A stretch of DNA of 39,670 nucleotides, taken from Oscillospiraceae bacterium. Lineage in GTDB: Bacteria; Bacillota; Clostridia; Oscillospirales; Oscillospiraceae. Within the stretch, counting starts at the first letter, position 1. The number at the start of each line of letters is the position of its first letter. Both the position numbers and the translations under genes were made by a program. The notes under the pieces are model-generated. The model was not told the origin of the DNA. It did not search any database and was given only the letters and a program-made list of their open reading frames with translations. Positions 1 to 7,798 of this stretch are shown here, in pieces. The stretch is from contig JAAWNQ010000018.1 of the NCBI GenBank assembly GCA_022799035.1, positions 1 through 39,670 on the forward strand, given 5' to 3'.

Positions 1-1866
1 GAGGTCATGCAGGAGAACTCCAACAAGGACCCCAAGGTCAACGCCGTCCAGCGGGACTATATGGCGGGTGAGGTCAGCAAGGACCTGACCCGCCGGGTGC
101 TGCTGCCCCAGGATATCGTGGAGGCCCACAAGCAGGGCATCATCCACTTCCACGACATGGACTACTTTGCCCAGCATATGCACAACTGCGACCTTGTGAA
201 CCTGGAGGACATGCTCCAGAACGGCACCGTCATCTCGGGCACCATGATCGAGAAGCCCCACTCCTTCTCCACCGCCTGCAACATCGCCACCCAGATCATC
301 GCCCAGGTGGCCTCCAACCAGTACGGCGGCCAGTCCATCAGCCTCACCCATCTGGCCCCCTTCGTGGACATCTCCCGGCAGAAGATCCGCCGGGACGTGA
401 TCGACGAGTGCCGCATCATGGGGGTGGCGCCCAGCGAGGACTCCATCGACCAGGTGGTGGAAAGCCGCCTGCGGGAGGAGATCTGCCGGGGCGTCCAGAC
501 CATCCAGTACCAGGTGGTCACCCTCATGACCACCAACGGTCAGGCCCCCTTCATCACGGTCTTCATGTACCTTAACGAGGCCAAGAACGAGCGGGAGAAG
601 AAGGACCTCGCCATCATCATTGAGGAGACCCTCCGCCAGCGCTACAAGGGCGTGAAGAACGAGAAGGGTGTCCTCATCACCCCCGCCTTCCCCAAGCTCA
701 TCTACGTCCTGGAAGACGACAACGTCACCGAGGGCAGCGAGTACTGGTACCTCACCGAGCTGGCCGCCAAGTGCACCGCCCGCCGGATGGTTCCCGACTA
801 CATCTCCGAGAAGATCATGCTCCGGGACAAGGGGGACGTCTACACCTGCATGGGCTGCCGCTCCTTCCTCACCCCCGACCGGTTCACCGAGGCCGGCGTG
901 GGCAACATCGCCAACGCGGGCAACTACGTCCCCGGCAAGAAGAAATATTACGGCCGCTTCAACCAGGGGGTGTGCACCATCAACCTGGTGGACGTGGCCC
1001 TCTCCTCGGGCAAGGACATGGACAAGTTCTGGGAGATCTTTGATGAGCGTCTGGAGCTTTGCCACCAGGCCCTCCTCTGCCGCCACAACCGGCTCAAGGG
1101 CACCCTCTCCGACGCCGCCCCCATCCTCTGGCAGGACGGGGCCCTGGCCCGTCTGAAGAAGGGGGAGCCCATCGACAAGCTCCTCTATGACGGCTACTCC
1201 ACCATCTCCCTGGGCTACGCCGGCCTCTACGAGTGCGTGAAGTACATGACCGGCGTGAGCCATACCGAGCCCGAGGTGGGCACCCCCTTCGGCCTCCAGG
1301 TCATGCAGCACATGAACGACGCCTGCAAGAAGTGGAAGGCGGAGAGCAACATCGACTTCTCCCTCTACGGCACCCCCCTGGAGTCCACCACCTACAAGTT
1401 CTCCAAGTGCCTCCAAAAGCGGTTCGGGGTCATCGAGGGGGTCACCGACAAGAACTACATCACCAACTCCTACCACATCCACGTCACCGAGGAGATCGAC
1501 GCCTTCTCCAAGCTGGCCTTCGAGGCCAAGTTCCAGTCCCTCTCCCCCGGCGGCGCCATCAGCTACGTGGAGGTCCCCAACATGCAGCAGAACCTCCCGG
1601 CGGTCCTCAGCCTGATGCAGTTCATCTACGACAACATCATGTACGCCGAGCTGAACACCAAGTCCGACTTCTGCCAGGTCTGCGGCTTCGACGGAGAGAT
1701 CCAGATCGTGGAGGACGACGGCAAGCTGGTCTGGGAGTGCCCCCACTGCCACAACCGTGACCAGGACAAGATGAACGTAGCCCGCCGCACCTGCGGCTAC
1801 ATCGGCACCCAGTTCTGGAACCAGGGAAGAACCCAGGAGATCAAGGAGCGTGTCCTCCACCTGTAA
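1..1866 (+). CDS. nrdD: Anaerobic ribonucleoside-triphosphate reductase (class III), 5' end cut by window
   Basis: Reduces ribonucleoside triphosphates to deoxy forms by glycyl-radical chemistry under anoxia. The frame is open from base 1 (Glu-Val precede the first ATG at 7), and the family normally has about 100 more N-terminal residues (ATP-cone), so the true start lies upstream. Numbering from the ATG at 7, the C-terminus carries the glycyl-radical motif RRTCGYIGT (radical Gly about residue 597). It is preceded by a four-cysteine zinc site (CQVC ... CPHC). The central part has CTIN and MGCRSFL, cysteine segments expected in the catalytic barrel. It is followed by a strong terminator and then by the gene for its activase, nrdG. 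Family assignment is secure. Allosteric specificity cannot be judged because the ATP-cone is outside the window. Confidence 0.97.
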   Translation, partial: EVMQENSNKDPKVNAVQRDYMAGEVSKDLTRRVLLPQDIVEAHKQGIIHFHDMDYFAQHMHNCDLVNLEDMLQNGTVISGTMIEKPHSFSTACNIATQIIAQVASNQYGGQSISLTHLAPFVDISRQKIRRDVIDECRIMGVAPSEDSIDQVVESRLREEICRGVQTIQYQVVTLMTTNGQAPFITVFMYLNEAKNEREKKDLAIIIEETLRQRYKGVKNEKGVLITPAFPKLIYVLEDDNVTEGSEYWYLTELAAKCTARRMVPDYISEKIMLRDKGDVYTCMGCRSFLTPDRFTEAGVGNIANAGNYVPGKKKYYGRFNQGVCTINLVDVALSSGKDMDKFWEIFDERLELCHQALLCRHNRLKGTLSDAAPILWQDGALARLKKGEPIDKLLYDGYSTISLGYAGLYECVKYMTGVSHTEPEVGTPFGLQVMQHMNDACKKWKAESNIDFSLYGTPLESTTYKFSKCLQKRFGVIEGVTDKNYITNSYHIHVTEEIDAFSKLAFEAKFQSLSPGGAISYVEVPNMQQNLPAVLSLMQFIYDNIMYAELNTKSDFCQVCGFDGEIQIVEDDGKLVWECPHCHNRDQDKMNVARRTCGYIGTQFWNQGRTQEIKERVLHL

Positions 1867-1874
1867 GCAAACGA

Positions 1875-1906
1875 AAAAAGGGACGGGCCCCGGCCCGTCC
1901 CTTTTT
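1875..1906 (+). terminator. Rho-independent terminator after nrdD
   Basis: A 15-bp inverted repeat (AAAAAGGGACGGGCC and its complement) ends in five T. It starts 9 bases after the nrdD stop codon, so nrdG probably needs its own promoter or read-through. Confidence 0.85.
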
Positions 1907-2290
1907 CAAAATTGTGGGACGGGGTCTCGCCTGCCGGCTCGGTCGTGCGGTGGACGGGCGCCACTGGCGCCCACCGCCCCGGCCTGTCCCTTTCTCCCCT
2001 GTAGGGCGGGGGCTTGCCCCCGCCACCCCGCTTTTTCTTCCCCCCATCTCCCCTATTTCTTGCCCTTGCCGTCCTCCCCTGTGGGGCGCGACGACCCCGG
2101 CGCGCCATCCCCCCACCTCCCGTAGGGCGGGGCCTTGCCCCCGCCCCATTGTGTGACCACCTTGCCATCCCTCCCCGTAGGGCCCGATGGTTTCGGCTGC
2201 CGCCTTCGATCGTGCGGTGGACGCCTGCCACTGGCAGGCACCGCCCTATCGGGCCACCCCCACCACCTTCCGAAAAAAGGAGCACATCAT
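1907..2290. repeat. Intergenic cluster of GC-rich REP-like palindromes
   Basis: No plausible gene fits this stretch; open frames here are low-complexity Pro/Arg/Gly/Ala. It holds at least five palindromic units. Two begin with GTAGGGCGGGG and fold on a CTTG centre (2001-2024, 2122-2145). One is GTGGGGCGCGACGACC-type (2081-2106). Two are longer units built around GTGCGGTGGACG and GCCACTGGC (about 1944-1978 and 2212-2245). The second long unit is itself enclosed by GGCCCGAT/ATCGGGCC arms. Very similar units recur at 24.86-25.15 kb. This layout is typical of REP/extragenic palindromic repeats. Confidence 0.75.
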
Positions 2291-2815
2291 ATGAATTACT
2301 GCAACATCAAATCCCGTGACATCGCCAACGGCGTGGGCGTCCGGATCACCCTTTTCGTCTCCGGCTGCCGCAACCACTGCAAAAACTGCTTCCAGCCCGA
2401 GACCTGGGCCTTCGACTACGGCGACCCCTTCACCAGAGAGGTGGAGGACCACATTTTGGAGGAACTCACCCCCGCCTTTGTAAACGGCCTTACCCTCCTG
2501 GGCGGCGAGCCCGGGGAGGTGGAAAACCAGCGGGGCCTCATCCCCTTCCTCCGCCGGGTCCGGCAGGAGCTTCCAAACAAAACCATCTGGTGCTACTCCG
2601 GCTTCACCTGGGAGCAGCTCACCGGCCAACAGCCCGCCCGCTGCCGCTGCGAGGTCACCGACGAGTTCCTCTCCCTCCTGGACGTGCTGGTGGACGGCCC
2701 CTTCGTGGAGGAGCTCCACGACATCACCCTCCTCTTCCGCGGCTCCTCCAACCAGCGCCTCATCGACGTGCCCGCGACCCTGAAAACCGGCCAGGTCACC
2801 CTCTGGCAGCCCTGA
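2291..2815 (+). CDS. nrdG: Anaerobic ribonucleotide reductase activating protein (radical SAM)
   Basis: Generates the glycyl radical on NrdD using a [4Fe-4S] cluster and S-adenosylmethionine. The 174-residue protein starts MNYCNIKSRDIANGVGVR and carries the radical-SAM cysteine signature CRNHCKNC at about residues 27-34. It also has a TLLGGEPGE segment, equivalent to the SAM-binding GGE motif. Length fits the family (about 155-180). The ATG at 2291 is chosen because the recognisable NrdG N-terminus begins there and AAGGAG lies just upstream. Longer in-frame extensions run into palindromic repeat DNA. It stands directly downstream of nrdD, the usual order. Confidence 0.96.
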   Translation: MNYCNIKSRDIANGVGVRITLFVSGCRNHCKNCFQPETWAFDYGDPFTREVEDHILEELTPAFVNGLTLLGGEPGEVENQRGLIPFLRRVRQELPNKTIWCYSGFTWEQLTGQQPARCRCEVTDEFLSLLDVLVDGPFVEELHDITLLFRGSSNQRLIDVPATLKTGQVTLWQP

Positions 2816-2888
2816 GCGCTCCCCCTTTGACTTTTTTCCAAAATCCGGGTACAATAGGCTCATCCCACATCACGGAAGGAGCATCCCC

Positions 2889-3680
2889 ATGCTGTTTGCC
2901 GATAACGCCCGCTACTCCTACGTCAACTCCCCCCTCATCGAGGTGATCTGCCAGCTCCGCTTCCCCGCCATATTGTCCATCGGCTCCACCGACCCCGCCC
3001 AGTTCCAGGAGGCGGTCCGGGATGATTTCCCCCGCTATGTGGCCCGGCAGGAGCAGCAGCCCCTCAAGATCACCAACCCCAACTCCCCTCAGCCCCAGGT
3101 GGAGCGTCAGGCCCCCATCACCAACTACAACTTCATCTCCGCCGACGGGCTGTGGAAGATCAACCTCACCAAGGACTTCATCGCCCTGTCCACCCTGCGC
3201 TACACCTCCTGGGAGGAGTTCGCCCAGAAGCTGGACAAGGTCCTGGCCCTGTTCATCCAGACCTACCGCCCCGCCTTCTTCGAGCGCATCGGCCTGCGGT
3301 ACGTCAACGCCTTCTCCCGCAACCGCCTTGGCCTCCAGGAGGAGCTCTGGGACGACCTGATCAACTCCCCCTTCATCGGCGTCCTCTCCGAGCCCGACGT
3401 GGACGAGAAGGCCACCGGCAAATGCGCCCTGGACGTGGAGCTGAACCTGGGGGAGGCCCGCCGCCTGAAGCTCCACGCCGGCCCCGGCATGCTGGGAGAC
3501 GGCAAAAAGGACCCCGAGCCCAAGTTCATCCTGGACAACGACCTGTCGGTCACAGACAAGCAGATCCCCGCCCAGAGCATTGCCGGCCACCTGGACATTC
3601 TCCACGACTACGCGGTGCGCCTGTTCAACGCCGCCATCACCGACGAACTCCGCAACGCCATGGGCCCCACCCCGAAATAA
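2889..3680 (+). CDS. TIGR04255-family protein of unknown function
   Basis: A 263-residue soluble protein with the N-terminal pattern NSPLIEVICQLRFPAILSI, which I associate with the TIGR04255 family (sporadically distributed, function unknown, sometimes found near defence or toxin-antitoxin genes). The middle carries FIALSTLRYTSWEEF and FFERIGLRYVNAF, also expected for that family. There is no signal peptide or membrane segment. The start is supported by GGAAGGAG about 8 bases upstream of the ATG. A short 70-base gap separates it from nrdG, with no clear terminator. The family call rests on recall of the motif, not on a search. Confidence 0.75.
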   Translation: MLFADNARYSYVNSPLIEVICQLRFPAILSIGSTDPAQFQEAVRDDFPRYVARQEQQPLKITNPNSPQPQVERQAPITNYNFISADGLWKINLTKDFIALSTLRYTSWEEFAQKLDKVLALFIQTYRPAFFERIGLRYVNAFSRNRLGLQEELWDDLINSPFIGVLSEPDVDEKATGKCALDVELNLGEARRLKLHAGPGMLGDGKKDPEPKFILDNDLSVTDKQIPAQSIAGHLDILHDYAVRLFNAAITDELRNAMGPTPK

Positions 3681-3694
3681 GGGGGACAGGGGAG

Positions 3695-3750
3695 GACAGA
3701 GGGACGGTTCTTTTGTCCTGTTACAGACAAAAGAACCGTCCCCTTGTCTT
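3695..3750. repeat. Palindromic GGGACGGTTC repeat, complete copy
   Basis: A perfect 17-bp inverted repeat (GGGACGGTTCTTTTGTC at 3701-3717, complement at 3726-3742) has an 8-base loop and weaker flanking GACA/TGTC extensions. It lies between two genes and could also act as a terminator for the gene ending at 3680. Related half copies lie at 4208-4224 and 5825-5848. Confidence 0.8.
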
Positions 3751-3764
3751 GAGGAGGTTATACA

Positions 3765-4268
3765 TTGACTGAACAAGAGCTGCGTGATTGCATGAAAGCA
3801 GTATATCAAAAACAGCAAAGATGCTTGAAAGTACAAAGATTGCTCATTGTCATACAAACAGTAGCTAACACATATGGAGGAATTATTGCGGTCGCACATA
3901 CCTTGTTTAGCATTTTGTGGGGAGGTTTTCTTTCAAGCAAAGCAACAGCCCTTGCAAGAGAAAAATATCCTTATGTTCCAATTGGGCCGGGATATGGTGG
4001 CCGAGGTTTTTCATGGGATACAGCAATCATGGCTGAGGCATCATGTTCAAATGATGATCTGACAATCAAGATATTGAAGTTTAATTACACATGCATTTGG
4101 ACTTGTATTGCCGGACTGCTTGCATATGCATTTGTATTCGTTTTGATAGCTTTTGTTCGAGATGGAGAGATGATGGGACCGGTTGCTGAGGTAAAAAAGA
4201 CACGGGAAGACAGGGGGACGGTTCCGTGCCGCAGAAGGTTATGCTATAATGAACATATCCCGAGGTAA
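3765..4268 (+). CDS. Hypothetical small membrane protein (TTG start)
   Basis: I do not recognise this 167-residue protein. It starts with TTG at 3765, preceded by a strong GAGGAGG (3751-3757). There are two hydrophobic segments: about residues 25-50 (LIVIQTVANTYGGIIAVAHT and following residues) and about 113-132 (CIWTCIAGLLAYAFVFVLIA). The loop between them is Gly/Tyr-rich with one Cys. Codon use is clearly AT-richer than the neighbours, suggesting recent acquisition. The last about 25 codons run into a copy of the GGGACGGTTC repeat at 4208-4224, so the C-terminus may have been replaced by repeat-derived sequence. It is followed 18 bases later by the VanZ-domain gene and is probably co-transcribed with it. 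Confidence 0.65.
   Translation: MTEQELRDCMKAVYQKQQRCLKVQRLLIVIQTVANTYGGIIAVAHTLFSILWGGFLSSKATALAREKYPYVPIGPGYGGRGFSWDTAIMAEASCSNDDLTIKILKFNYTCIWTCIAGLLAYAFVFVLIAFVRDGEMMGPVAEVKKTREDRGTVPCRRRLCYNEHIPR
4208..4224 (+). repeat. GGGACGGTTC repeat, half copy inside a gene's 3' end
   Basis: AGACAGGGGGACGGTTC matches the left arm of the palindrome at 3695-3717. It is enclosed by a short CACGG/CCGTG inverted repeat (4201-4228) and lies within the last codons of the upstream membrane-protein gene. Confidence 0.6.
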
Positions 4269-4286
4269 AGAGGAGCCAAAATTGCT

Positions 4287-5729
4287 ATGCATGACTTTAT
4301 CAGGTACATTTTCTATAACTTCCGGGAAGCGATTCCTCCTGCCTTGATTGGCTTGGCGATAGGAGTGGTACTTCTCGTTTTGCTGAATTGGAAGCACCGT
4401 CAAGAGAGAACACGGTTACCAAAAGGGCAAGCTGTCGCCATCCTGTTGCTGCTGGGCTACTTGGGTGGACTGGTCGCCATCACGTTTATGAACCGAATGG
4501 GAAATGGTATGCAGATGTATCAGCCCTTCCCGTTTCTGGCTTTTTGGGAGGCATGGAATACCTTTACGCTCCAGGTCTGGCTGAATCCCCTGTTGAACAT
4601 TGCCATGTTTGTCCCTTTGGGCATGTTTCTCCCCTTGGCGGCAAAGCTTCTCCAGCGGTGGTATTGGATGCTGACGGCAGGGGCGGGAACATCCCTTATC
4701 ATTGAAATGGCCCAATATATACTTGGCCGGGGACAAGCCGATGTGGACGATCTCATCTGCAATACTTTGGGGGCTATGTTGGGGTACTGTCTGTGTATGT
4801 TGTTCGTCAGCCTAGCGGGTAAACGATGGAAAACCGCCGGTGCCTATGCCTTACTCCCGGCCCTGTCCATTGTGGCCCTGGCGGGCGTATTTCTCGCTTA
4901 CCGTTTCCAGCCCTATGGCAATCTGGAAGATGCCCCAATCTATGCCGCGGATACCAAAGGAGTGGAATGGATACAAGAGTGTTTGTTGTCCAATGAACCA
5001 GGGCCATCCGGGGTGTACTGGACAGAACCTTTTACCAAGGAGAGCTGTGATGCTTTTGCTGTGGATTTTCTTGGTCAACAGGGCGCGGAAATCAACTTTG
5101 GCAGTCCAGATGCAAATTACTATGACAACAGTACATTCTACTCTGACCATCGCACATATAACCTAATCGTCAATCACAATGACCGTTCCTATGAGTACAC
5201 AGATTATCGAGTGGATAGCGACTTGCGTTACAGCGGCAAAGGCGGAACGATTACAGAAGATGAACTTCGTACTGTCCTGAAAACCTTGGGCATTGATGTA
5301 CCTGATGCAGTCCAATTTGTTGCTGTGGACGAGGAAAGGGGTGAGTATGCGCTCCGGGCGGAATGCGTGGTGGAAAACGGTGTACTGACTGCCGGTGAGT
5401 TGACCTGTCATATTGCGGAGGGCGGTATTCTCTATGAGGTAGATAACGCTCTCTCTGTCAGTACCCTTCATGGAAATGCCGCTGTGATTTCTTCCCAAGA
5501 AGCATATGACCTCCTCTGTGCAGGTCATTTCTCCTGGCAGGACGTACCTATGTTTAATTACCTGAAGCCCGATCAGGTGCGGGTTACTGCCTGTCATTTG
5601 GAGTACATGACCGACAGCAAAGGGTTTCGTCAGCCGGTTTATGTCTTTACCCTCTCGGATGATTGGGATGGGGAACTGCGTGGCGGCAACGGTTGGACTA
5701 CCTTTGTCCCCGCGCTCTCCAAGCCATAA
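4287..5729 (+). CDS. VanZ-domain membrane protein with large C-terminal extracytoplasmic region
   Basis: Residues 1 to about 190 are a VanZ-like module. It has about five hydrophobic helices, including AIPPALIGLAIGVVLLVLLN, with the family hallmarks NPLLNIAMFVPLGMFLP and EMAQYILGRGQADVDDLICN. VanZ proteins are linked to teicoplanin tolerance and cell-envelope functions, mechanism unknown. After a further hydrophobic stretch around 187-206, about 270 residues of polar, Tyr/Asp-rich sequence follow, likely outside the membrane. I cannot assign that part. At 480 residues it is much longer than VanZ alone (about 160-200). The ATG at 4287 has AGGAG upstream. Base composition is AT-richer than the bulk of the window, as for the gene before it. 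Confidence 0.85.
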   Translation: MHDFIRYIFYNFREAIPPALIGLAIGVVLLVLLNWKHRQERTRLPKGQAVAILLLLGYLGGLVAITFMNRMGNGMQMYQPFPFLAFWEAWNTFTLQVWLNPLLNIAMFVPLGMFLPLAAKLLQRWYWMLTAGAGTSLIIEMAQYILGRGQADVDDLICNTLGAMLGYCLCMLFVSLAGKRWKTAGAYALLPALSIVALAGVFLAYRFQPYGNLEDAPIYAADTKGVEWIQECLLSNEPGPSGVYWTEPFTKESCDAFAVDFLGQQGAEINFGSPDANYYDNSTFYSDHRTYNLIVNHNDRSYEYTDYRVDSDLRYSGKGGTITEDELRTVLKTLGIDVPDAVQFVAVDEERGEYALRAECVVENGVLTAGELTCHIAEGGILYEVDNALSVSTLHGNAAVISSQEAYDLLCAGHFSWQDVPMFNYLKPDQVRVTACHLEYMTDSKGFRQPVYVFTLSDDWDGELRGGNGWTTFVPALSKP

Positions 5730-5745
5730 TTGATGGAAATATATC

Positions 5746-5798
5746 ACCAGCAGGAGGGAACGGCCACATGTTGTAGCTGTTCCCTCCTGCTGGTTTTT
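5746..5798 (+). terminator. Terminator after VanZ-domain gene
   Basis: A 16-bp perfect inverted repeat (ACCAGCAGGAGGGAAC, 5746-5761, complement 5779-5794) is followed by TTTT. It lies 17 bases after the stop codon. Confidence 0.85.
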
Positions 5799-5824
5799 GT
5801 ACTGGTGTTGTATGAGTATCTGGA

Positions 5825-5848
5825 GATAGAGGGACAGCTCTTCTGTCC
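5825..5848 (+). repeat. GGGACGGTTC repeat, diverged third copy
   Basis: This 24-base segment matches 3695-3718 at 20 of 24 positions. It lies between the terminator of the VanZ gene and the 3' end of the convergent MATE gene. With the other copies it brackets the AT-rich two-gene segment. Confidence 0.6.
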
Positions 5849-5855
5849 TCCTTTT

Positions 5856-7187
5856 TCAGGCGTAGTGGTATACCCCTCTCTTCCTGTAGAAATACCACCC
5901 CGTCACCATCACCGCCGCCCCCTCGGCGGCCACGGTGGCCCACCAGATCCCGCTCAGCTGAAAGGCCATGGGAAGCAGTATGATGGCCCCGCACTGGAAC
6001 AGCAAGGTCCGCAGAAAGGCCAGGATGGCCGAGGTCTTTCCATCCCCCAACGCGGTGAAGAACCCGGAGCCAAAGATATTCCACCCCTTGAAAAGGAAGG
6101 ATAGGGCAAAGACCCGGAACCCCGCCGTGGTCATCTCCCACAGGCCCTGGTCATACCCCACAAAGAATCCGGTCAATATCCCCGCCAGAAGCTGGGGGGT
6201 CGCCGTCATCACCAGGGACAGGACGGCGATGACCCGGGTACACTTGCCAAAAAGGCTTTTTAGCTCATCGTCGTTGCCCGCCCCATACTGGAAGCTGAAC
6301 ACCGGGGCCACCCCCATGGTAAAGCCGATAAAGGCGGCCACAAAGATAAAGTCCACATACATCATCACCGTGTAGGCCGCCACCCCCGTCTCCCCCGCGA
6401 CGTTCATCAGGCTCCGGTTATACAGCACCGTCACCAGGGAGGCCGACACATTGGTCATCAGCTCCGAGGAGCCGTTGGTGGCGCTCTTCCACAGCATCCG
6501 GGGATACAGGCGCGTCTTCACCAGCCGCAGAGGACTTTTGTTGGGCAGCAGGAAATAGACAAGGGGGATAAAACCCCCCACCATATAGCCGCTCACCGTA
6601 GCCAGGGCCGCCCCCGCCACCCCCCATCGAAACAGGGCGATGAATACATAGTCCAGCGCCATGTTGGTCAGCCCCGCCCCGATGGACAGCCACAGCCCCA
6701 TCTTGGGCCGCTCGGCGGCCACCAGAAAGCTCTGAAAGCTGGTCTGAAGGATAAAGACGGGCGCTCCTGCCAGCATGATAAAGCCGTAGGTCAAGGCGTC
6801 CTTCATCAGCATCTCGCTGGCTCCCAACAGTCCGGCCAGGGGCCGCATAAATAGAATACAGCCCAGGGAGATGGCCGCGCCGCCTCCCACCAGCACCAGG
6901 ATCAGGGTGGTGAAATACTCCTTGGCCTTCTCCCCCTCCCCCGTCCCCATGACCCGGGCCACCTCGGCGCTGCCGCCGGTGCCCATCATAAAGCCGAAGG
7001 CCCCCACGATCATGGTCAGGGGAAAGATGATGTTCACCGCCGCCAGGGCCTTATCCCCCACCAGGTTGGACACGAACAGCCCGTCCACCACCGAGTAGAC
7101 CGAGGTCACCATCATCATGATGACCGAGGGCAGAGTAAACTGAAATAATTTGGAATAGTTGAAATGATCGGATAACTGGATATTCAT
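5856..7187 (-). CDS. MATE-family multidrug efflux transporter
   Basis: A 443-residue integral membrane protein with about 12 hydrophobic segments. It matches the MATE (multi-antimicrobial extrusion) family, which exports drugs or metabolites using Na+ or H+ gradients. Characteristic stretches are LPSVIMMMVTSVYSVVDGLF near residue 19 and GFMMGTGGSAEVARVMGTGE near 65. Length is normal for the family. Its ATG overlaps the stop of the upstream marR-type gene by the ATGA arrangement, so the two are translationally coupled in one operon. That coupling predicts the regulator controls the pump. The substrate cannot be told from sequence. Confidence 0.94.
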   Translation of the reverse strand: MNIQLSDHFNYSKLFQFTLPSVIMMMVTSVYSVVDGLFVSNLVGDKALAAVNIIFPLTMIVGAFGFMMGTGGSAEVARVMGTGEGEKAKEYFTTLILVLVGGGAAISLGCILFMRPLAGLLGASEMLMKDALTYGFIMLAGAPVFILQTSFQSFLVAAERPKMGLWLSIGAGLTNMALDYVFIALFRWGVAGAALATVSGYMVGGFIPLVYFLLPNKSPLRLVKTRLYPRMLWKSATNGSSELMTNVSASLVTVLYNRSLMNVAGETGVAAYTVMMYVDFIFVAAFIGFTMGVAPVFSFQYGAGNDDELKSLFGKCTRVIAVLSLVMTATPQLLAGILTGFFVGYDQGLWEMTTAGFRVFALSFLFKGWNIFGSGFFTALGDGKTSAILAFLRTLLFQCGAIILLPMAFQLSGIWWATVAAEGAAVMVTGWYFYRKRGVYHYA

Positions 7188-7648
7188 AGGGTCTCTCTGG
7201 CGGGAAAGGACAGCCCCGCCGTCTCCTCCTTTAGTTTACATAACATTCTTTCTGTGAGGGTGAGCAGGGTCCTCTGCTCACCCTCAGACAGGCCGCCGAA
7301 GGCGGCCTCCTCCGCCGCCAGCAGGGGAACCACCGTCCCCCGGCCAAATTCCCGGCCCCGGTCGGTGAGAAATACTCCCTTACTCCGCCGACTGTCCGGT
7401 GCGGGAGCCAGCCGGATCAGCCCCCGCCGCTCCAGCCAGGACAGGGCGGAATGCCCCGTCTGCTTGGACAGGGACCACTCCCCGTAAAGCTGCGTGGGGG
7501 TACGCCCCTCCCCCTCCTCCCAAAGGGCAAGGAACAACGACAGCACACTGTCCGGCATCCCAAACGCCGCCGCCACATCATGGTACAGCCGGTCCATCCC
7601 CTTGTTGAGTTGGACATAGTCATGGTAGCGGAATCCGCTCTCCCCCAT
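7184..7648 (-). CDS. MarR-family transcriptional regulator
   Basis: A 154-residue winged-helix regulator. The middle, with YGEWSLSKQTGHSALSWLERRGLI and RRSKGVFLTDRGREF, corresponds to the recognition helix and beta-wing of MarR proteins. I place the start at the ATG at 7648. GGAGGG lies exactly 6 bases upstream of it, whereas it abuts the ATG at 7654. A TTG at 7687 would coincide with the predicted transcription start. It overlaps the MATE gene by 4 bases. Two palindromic operators, one inside the promoter spacer and one in the leader, imply autorepression relieved by a ligand, probably a pump substrate. Confidence 0.93.
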   Translation of the reverse strand: MGESGFRYHDYVQLNKGMDRLYHDVAAAFGMPDSVLSLFLALWEEGEGRTPTQLYGEWSLSKQTGHSALSWLERRGLIRLAPAPDSRRSKGVFLTDRGREFGRGTVVPLLAAEEAAFGGLSEGEQRTLLTLTERMLCKLKEETAGLSFPARETL

Positions 7649-7663
7649 CCTCATCCCTCCAAA

Positions 7664-7677
7664 GTCCGTTTTCGGAC
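7664..7677. promoter_or_regulatory. Operator 2 (in the leader)
   Basis: GTCCGTTTTCGGAC is the same palindrome read on the other strand, centred 36 bp from operator 1. It lies about 10-23 bases after the predicted transcription start. Two sites suggest cooperative or two-dimer binding. Confidence 0.8.
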
Positions 7678-7693
7678 CTTTTTGCAATTGCCC

Positions 7694-7722
7694 ATTATAG
7701 TCCGAAAACGGACTTTTGTCAA
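7694..7722 (-). promoter_or_regulatory. Consensus promoter of the marR-MATE operon
   Basis: Read on the minus strand: TTGACA (7717-7722), exactly 17 bases, TATAAT (7694-7699). Both hexamers match the vegetative consensus perfectly. The predicted transcription start is near 7687, giving a leader of about 39 bases. Confidence 0.9.
7700..7713. promoter_or_regulatory. Operator 1 (in -35/-10 spacer)
   Basis: The 14-bp palindrome GTCCGAAAACGGAC fills most of the promoter spacer, where bound repressor would block RNA polymerase. It is likely bound by the adjacent MarR-family protein. Confidence 0.8.
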
Positions 7723-7798
7723 GAGAATTTTCCCTCTTTTCTTTCCCCTCAAAAAGGCATATAATACCAATATAAAACCCTTTTGCGGGAGGTATCCC

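Noticed and set aside
668-1156. Long alternative frames inside nrdD
   Set aside because: Low-complexity Ser/Pro/Arg translations without ribosome-binding sites, shadows of the GC-rich nrdD frame.
1797-2285. Frames across the palindromes between nrdD and nrdG on both strands
   Set aside because: Composition (Gly/Arg/Pro) and overlap with inverted repeats show that they are not genes.
7685-7687. TTG at 7687 as start of the MarR regulator
   Set aside because: It coincides with the predicted transcription start and has no ribosome-binding site; ATG 7648 has GGAGGG at proper distance.
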